A stretch of DNA of 39,065 nucleotides from the NCBI GenBank assembly GCA_027487675.1, contig JAIYDD010000009.1:1-39065 (forward strand). Reading direction: 5' to 3'. Source of the stretch: Acetobacteraceae bacterium (GTDB taxonomy: Bacteria > Pseudomonadota > Alphaproteobacteria > Acetobacterales > Acetobacteraceae). Both the position numbers and the translations under genes were made by a program. The notes under the pieces are model-generated. The model was not told where the DNA came from, searched no databases, and saw nothing but the letters and a program-made list of their open reading frames with translations. Positions 34,601 to 39,065 of this stretch are shown here, piece by piece; within the stretch, counting starts at the first letter, position 1; every line of letters begins with the position of its first letter.

Positions 34601-35673
34601 GAGGCGCGGGCCGCCCGCAAGGCGTGCAGCGCCAGCAGCGCGGCGGCCAGCACCAGCACCGCGGTCGCCTGGTGCAGCGTGCCGAGGCCGACAGGGACCA
34701 CATGCACCAGCGTCAGCACGCCGAGCAGGTACTGCAGCGCGACCGCGGCGCCGAGGCCGAGCACCGCCCGGCGCGCCCAGCCATCCGGCAGCCGCCGGAA
34801 GGCGGCCCAGACGCAGCCGGCCGCCATCAGCCCGGCGAGCGTCGCCAGCGCCCGGTGGGCGAACTGCACCGCCAGCAGGTTTTCCGTCAGGTTCCGCCAG
34901 GGCGGGTCGAGCGCCAGCAGCCCGTCCGGGACCAGCTGGCCATCCATCAGGGGGAAGGTGTTCCACGTGAAACCGGCCCGGGTGCCGGCGACGAAGCCGC
35001 CGACCAGCATCGTCGCCGCCACCACCCAGAAGGTCGCCTTGACCATCCGCCGCAGCGGCCGCGCATCGGGCGGCGCGCGGCCGGCGGGCGCGAGCAGGCC
35101 GAGCGCGGTCCAGACGAGCGCCGCGAAGATCGCCAGCGCCAGCCCGAGATGGATCACCAGCCGATAGGGCGCGACCGCGGTCCGCCCGTCCTGGAAGCCG
35201 GAGGCGACCATGTACCAGCCGATGGCGCCCTGCAGCCCGCCCAGCGCCAGCAGCAGCAGCAGCCGGCCGCGGTAGCCTTCCGGGATGCGCCCGCGCGCCC
35301 AGAACCAGACCAGCCCCGCCAGGTAGGCCAGCCCGATCAGCCGCCCCCATTGCCGGTGGATCCATTCCAGCCAGAAGATCCGCCTGAAGCCCTCCATCCC
35401 GAAGCCCTCGTTCTGCAGGGCATATTGCGGGATGGTGCGGTAGAGGTCGTAGAGGCGCGTCCACTCCGCCTCCGACAGCGGCGGCAGCGCGCCCGACAGC
35501 GGCGCCCATTCCATGATCGACAGGCCCGACCCGGTCAGCCGCGTCGCGCCGCCGATGGCGACCATGATCCAGACCAGCCCCGCGACGGAGAGCAGCCACC
35601 AGGCGACGGCGCGCGCATCGCGCGTCGGGCAATCGGCGCCGGGCAGGGTCAGGGGGCGGACGTCGAACGGCAT
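34597..35673 (-). CDS. ctaA: Heme A synthase CtaA/Cox15 (type 2)
   Basis: This encodes 358 residues with eight membrane helices in two homologous four-helix halves. Heme A synthase oxidises the methyl of heme O to the formyl of heme A for aa3-type cytochrome oxidase. Landmarks are VAIGGATRLTGSGLSIMEW at the first helix/loop, EWIHRQWGRLIGLAYL with the conserved heme-ligand His, and the second-half ligands in LLAVQFAHRALATLAGL and VGLGTLHQATAVLVL. The long loop after helix 1 fits the alphaproteobacterial/mitochondrial Cox15 type. Its stop overlaps the histidine kinase start. No cox structural genes are in the window. Confidence 0.97.
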
Positions 35674-35880
35674 GCGGGCAATATAGAGGCCCGTCGCGAA
35701 AGCGCGACAGGCCCGGCCATGCGGTCATGCGCCGCCCGCGGCCCGGCTTGCCGGCGCTTGCCGCCCCTGCTAACGCCGCCCGCCATGGCGCCCGATGCCC
35801 AGCCGGCGCCGGACCGGCACCGCGGCGCCGACCCGGCGCCCCGCCCGATCCTTGCCCCCCCAGACCCCGGACAGGCCTGC

Positions 35881-36678
35881 ATGCAGCCGATGACGACGGC
35901 GCCGGTGCCGCCGTTCGCGAGCGGGCCGCCGCCGCTGCTCTCCGTCGTCATCCCGATGCGCAACGAGGGGCCGAACGTCCTGCCGCTGATCGAGGAGATC
36001 GCGGCGGCGCTGCGGGACACCGCGCATGAGGTGGTCTGCGTCGACGACGGCTCCTCGGACGAGACGGCGGCGCGGCTGCTGGAGGCGGCGGCGCGCTACC
36101 CCGTGGTCGCGCTGCGGCATGCCGCGTCCTGCGGGCAATCGGCGGCGATCGTCAGCGGCGTGCGCGCCGCCCGCGCGGCCTGGATCGCGACGCTCGACGG
36201 CGACGGCCAGAACGACCCGGCGGACATCCCCCGCCTCTGGGCGCGGGCGCGGGCCGAAGCCGCGGGCGGGGTGCCGGCGATGGCGGCCGGGCACCGGGTG
36301 ACGCGCAAGGACAGCGGCGTGAAGCGCGTCACCAGCCGCATGGCGAACGCCATCCGCGCGCGGCTGCTGGGCGATGCGACGCCCGACACCGGCTGCGGAC
36401 TGAAGGTGTTCCCGCGCGCCCTGTTCCTCGATCTGCCGCGCTTCGACCACATGCACCGCTTCCTGCCGGCGCTCGCGATCCGGCATGGGGCGCGGGTGGT
36501 GAGCGAGCCCGTCAACCACCGCCCGCGGCTGCGCGGCCGGTCCAACTACGGCACGCTGGATCGCCTCGCGGTCAGCGTCACCGACCTGCTCGGCATGATG
36601 TGGCTGCAGCGGCGCTGGAAGCGGCCGGTCGCCGAACCCATCGCCCCCGCCGCGACCGGCCCCGGCCCGAGGGGATGA
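35881..36678 (+). CDS. GT2 family glycosyltransferase (dolichol-phosphate-mannose synthase-like)
   Basis: This encodes about 265 residues. LLSVVIPMRNEGPNVLPLIEEI is the GT-A start; EVVCVDDGSSDETAARL and ATLDGDGQNDPADIPRLW carry the DDG and DxD-type residues that bind the nucleotide sugar and metal. KRVTSRMANAIRARLLGDATPDTGCGLKVF and RFDHMHRFLPALAIRHG match bacterial polyprenyl-phosphate sugar synthases. No membrane helix follows, unlike ArnC. An ATG at 35785 would lengthen the protein by 32 residues and ATG 35890 would shorten it by three; start is uncertain. It precedes the TMEM64-like gene by 10 bp. It probably loads a sugar on a polyprenyl phosphate. Confidence 0.85.
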   Translation: MQPMTTAPVPPFASGPPPLLSVVIPMRNEGPNVLPLIEEIAAALRDTAHEVVCVDDGSSDETAARLLEAAARYPVVALRHAASCGQSAAIVSGVRAARAAWIATLDGDGQNDPADIPRLWARARAEAAGGVPAMAAGHRVTRKDSGVKRVTSRMANAIRARLLGDATPDTGCGLKVFPRALFLDLPRFDHMHRFLPALAIRHGARVVSEPVNHRPRLRGRSNYGTLDRLAVSVTDLLGMMWLQRRWKRPVAEPIAPAATGPGPRG

Positions 36679-36688
36679 GCGCCCGCGG

Positions 36689-37366
36689 ATGAGCGCCGGG
36701 CGGTCGCTGCTGAAGCTCGGCCTGCTGGCGGGCGGGCTCCTGGCCGGCGGCGCGCTGCTGCGCGAACTCGGCGGCGTGCCGGGCACCGAATGGGTGGACC
36801 GCACGATCCGCGACGAGGGGGTCTGGGGCGAGCTGCTGTTCCTGGCCGTCGGCGCCGCCGTCACCGCGGCGGGCGTGCCGCGGCAGACGGTGGCCTTCCT
36901 GGGCGGCTATGCCTTCGGCGCGGCACTCGGCATCGCGCTCGGCCTCGCGGCGCAGCTGCTGGGCTGCGCGGCGAGCTATGGCTGGGCCCGGCTGCTCGGC
37001 CGGGACTGGGCGGAGCGGCGGATGGCCGGGCGCTTCGGCCACCGGCTGCGGCCGCTGCGCGACGCGCTGGCGGAGAACCCGTTCCAGGCGACGCTGGCGC
37101 TGCGGCTGCTGCCGGTGGGCAACAACCTGGCGCTGAACCTGCTGGCGGGGATGGCGGCGCTGAAGCCGCTGCCCTTCCTGGCGGGCTCGGCGCTGGGCTA
37201 CCTGCCGCAGACGGTGGTCTTCGCGCTGCTCGGCAAGGGCATCCGGGTCGAGGGCACCTGGCAGCTGGCGCTGGCGGCGGCGCTGCTGGCGGTCTCGGTC
37301 GGGCTCGGGCTGTGGTTGCTGCGCCGGCACCGGGCGGGGCGGGCGCTGGCGGCGCCGCCGGGCTGA
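36689..37366 (+). CDS. TVP38/TMEM64 (VTT domain) membrane protein
   Basis: This encodes 225 residues with about five to six membrane segments. The family core is present: AVTAAGVPRQTVAFLGGYAFGAALGIAL, the loop GRDWAERRMAGRFGHRLRPL, then LALRLLPVGNNLALNLLAGM (family xxLRLxPxxxNxxxN) and KPLPFLAGSALGYLPQTVV. VTT/DedA-type proteins include lipid scramblases and undecaprenyl-phosphate recyclers. Being 10 bp after a polyprenyl-phosphate GT2 suggests it may move or recycle the lipid-linked sugar (inference). Confidence 0.85.
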   Translation: MSAGRSLLKLGLLAGGLLAGGALLRELGGVPGTEWVDRTIRDEGVWGELLFLAVGAAVTAAGVPRQTVAFLGGYAFGAALGIALGLAAQLLGCAASYGWARLLGRDWAERRMAGRFGHRLRPLRDALAENPFQATLALRLLPVGNNLALNLLAGMAALKPLPFLAGSALGYLPQTVVFALLGKGIRVEGTWQLALAAALLAVSVGLGLWLLRRHRAGRALAAPPG

Positions 37367-37386
37367 GCCGGCGGCGCGCCGGGCGG

Positions 37387-37671
37387 TCAGTGCAGGCGGA
37401 ACTCGCCCCCCGCATAGCGCAGCTCGGCCGGCCGGGTCAGCGCGGCGGAGGCGACGCGCACCGAATGCAGCGGTGCGACGATCTCGCGGCGCCAGAAATC
37501 GAGGAACCGGCCGAGCTCGGGGAAGCGCGGCGCCAGGTCGTGCTTCTGCCAGACGAAGCTCTGCAGCACGCCCGGATGGTCGGGCAGGTGGTAGAGGATC
37601 TCGGCGGTGGTCAGCCGCCAGTCCGGGATCCTGGGGAAACGGGCGAGGTGCTGAAGGCCGCTCAGATCCAT
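37387..37671 (-). CDS. usg: Usg family protein
   Basis: This encodes 94 residues, full length for the Usg family. FPRIPDWRLTTAEILYHLPDHPGVLQSFVWQ and APRFPELGRFLDFWRREI are its conserved blocks. The name comes from a gene upstream of trpF in Pseudomonas-type and alphaproteobacterial trp operons; its function is unknown. Here it lies beside groES, not with trp genes. GAGGAG lies four bases before the ATG. It is divergent from groES and shares the 362-bp intergenic region with the CIRCE sites, so HrcA could influence both sides. Confidence 0.88.
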   Translation of the reverse strand: MDLSGLQHLARFPRIPDWRLTTAEILYHLPDHPGVLQSFVWQKHDLAPRFPELGRFLDFWRREIVAPLHSVRVASAALTRPAELRYAGGEFRLH

Positions 37672-37824
37672 CTTGCTCCTCTTCGGGGCCGCCTGGCCCC
37701 TGCTCGGCGTTGCCGTCCGGGTCCTTCCCTGTCCGCGGCCGGGTCGTGCGTGCGCCCTGCCGGGTTGGGAAGCATGCCATGACGATTGCGTGGCGGCGCA
37801 AGAAAAACCTTGCCAATCAGCGAA

Positions 37825-37851
37825 ATAGCACTCGCGCTTGGAGAGTGCTGC
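37825..37851 (+). promoter_or_regulatory. CIRCE element 1 (HrcA operator) upstream of groES
   Basis: ATAGCACTC, nine bases, GAGTGCTGC: left half 8 of 9 and right half 7 of 9 to TTAGCACTC-N9-GAGTGCTAA, with exact N9 spacing. It lies seven bases upstream of the predicted -35 box. Confidence 0.8.
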
Positions 37852-37857
37852 CGGCAC

Positions 37858-37886
37858 TTGACGCGCGTGCGGGCTTCCCCTAGATG
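37858..37886 (+). promoter_or_regulatory. Predicted groESL promoter
   Basis: TTGACG (37858-37863), 17 bases, TAGATG (37881-37886). The -35 box matches five of six; the -10 box is weak (three of six). Transcription would begin near 37893, inside the second CIRCE, as expected for HrcA repression. Confidence 0.55.
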
Positions 37887-37887
37887 G

Positions 37888-37914
37888 CTGGCACTCCTCT
37901 GGGGGGAGTGCTAA
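37888..37914 (+). promoter_or_regulatory. CIRCE element 2 (HrcA operator) at groESL start region
   Basis: CTGGCACTC, nine bases, GAGTGCTAA: right half perfect, left half 7 of 9. It covers the predicted transcription start. HrcA bound here would block groESL until heat shock titrates the repressor through GroEL. HrcA itself is not in the window. Confidence 0.85.
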
Positions 37915-38033
37915 CGGGCGCCGGAATGGGCCCGCTGGCGGCGTCCAAGGGCTGGCCCGGTCAGGGCGCCCGCAGGCCGCGTATCTCCGGAAGAGCTTGC
38001 CAATCCTATGGAAGCAGTCAGGAGAGGATCACC

Positions 38034-39065
<1,032 letters not shown>

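Overview
The window is very GC-rich DNA with dense, overlapping gene pairs. It is best read as a chromosomal segment of an alphaproteobacterium, most likely an Acetobacteraceae/Roseomonas-like member of the Rhodospirillales. Support comes from gene content and order: hisB-DUF2628-hisH-hisA and hslV-hslU next to hisB, DUF3297, Usg, type-2 CtaA/Cox15 and an Mrp antiporter with a fused A+B subunit. The genus is an inference; no rRNA or other marker gene is present to prove it. I saw no tRNA, rRNA, insertion sequence, phage or CRISPR array.

Layout. (1) 1-2235, minus: end of a PaaI-like thioesterase gene and the flagellar stator genes in the order motB then motA. (2) 2482-8322: surface-glycan genes. 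A membrane-anchored CapD/WbpM-type nucleotide-sugar dehydratase (minus) is divergent from a tightly overlapping plus-strand trio (GST-like, VOC/glyoxalase-like, FkbM methyltransferase), followed by a WecA/WbpL-type phospho-sugar transferase. (3) 8388-22252, minus: the histidine block hisB-DUF2628-hisH-GNAT-hisA ... hisF-hisE-GT87-HIT-SirB1-like. It is interrupted between hisA and hisF by a 6.5-kb block of a ptsN-like gene plus a complete seven-gene Mrp (Pha-type) cation/proton antiporter operon. (4) 22641-28808, plus: hslVU protease, an AbrB/Doc-type toxin-antitoxin pair with operator-like palindromes, an EcsC-family protein, an SGNH-esterase-like protein with a DUF4214-like tail and a TTG start, DUF3297 and a small unknown ORF. 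(5) 28821-35673, minus: heme A synthase overlapping a soluble five-PAS histidine kinase, then the TldD protease and a class-V (serine/alanine-glyoxylate) aminotransferase. (6) 35881-39065: a GT2 glycosyltransferase with a TVP38/TMEM64-type membrane protein, Usg (minus), and the groES-groEL operon behind two CIRCE elements; groEL runs off the right edge.

How the genes work together. HisB, H, A, F and E cover five steps or subunits of histidine synthesis. MrpA-G form one membrane complex, and the ptsN-like gene directly upstream may tie ion balance to nitrogen-PTS signalling (inference). HslVU and GroESL are proteostasis systems. CapD-like plus WecA-like resemble the WbpM/WbpL pair that makes and loads the first sugar of a lipid-linked glycan. 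Most same-strand neighbours overlap by ATGA or GTGA, implying translational coupling. The most unusual items are the Mrp block splitting the his genes, the five-PAS kinase coupled to heme A synthase, the 27-bp repeats that duplicate the hisH start, and the tandem CIRCE sites.
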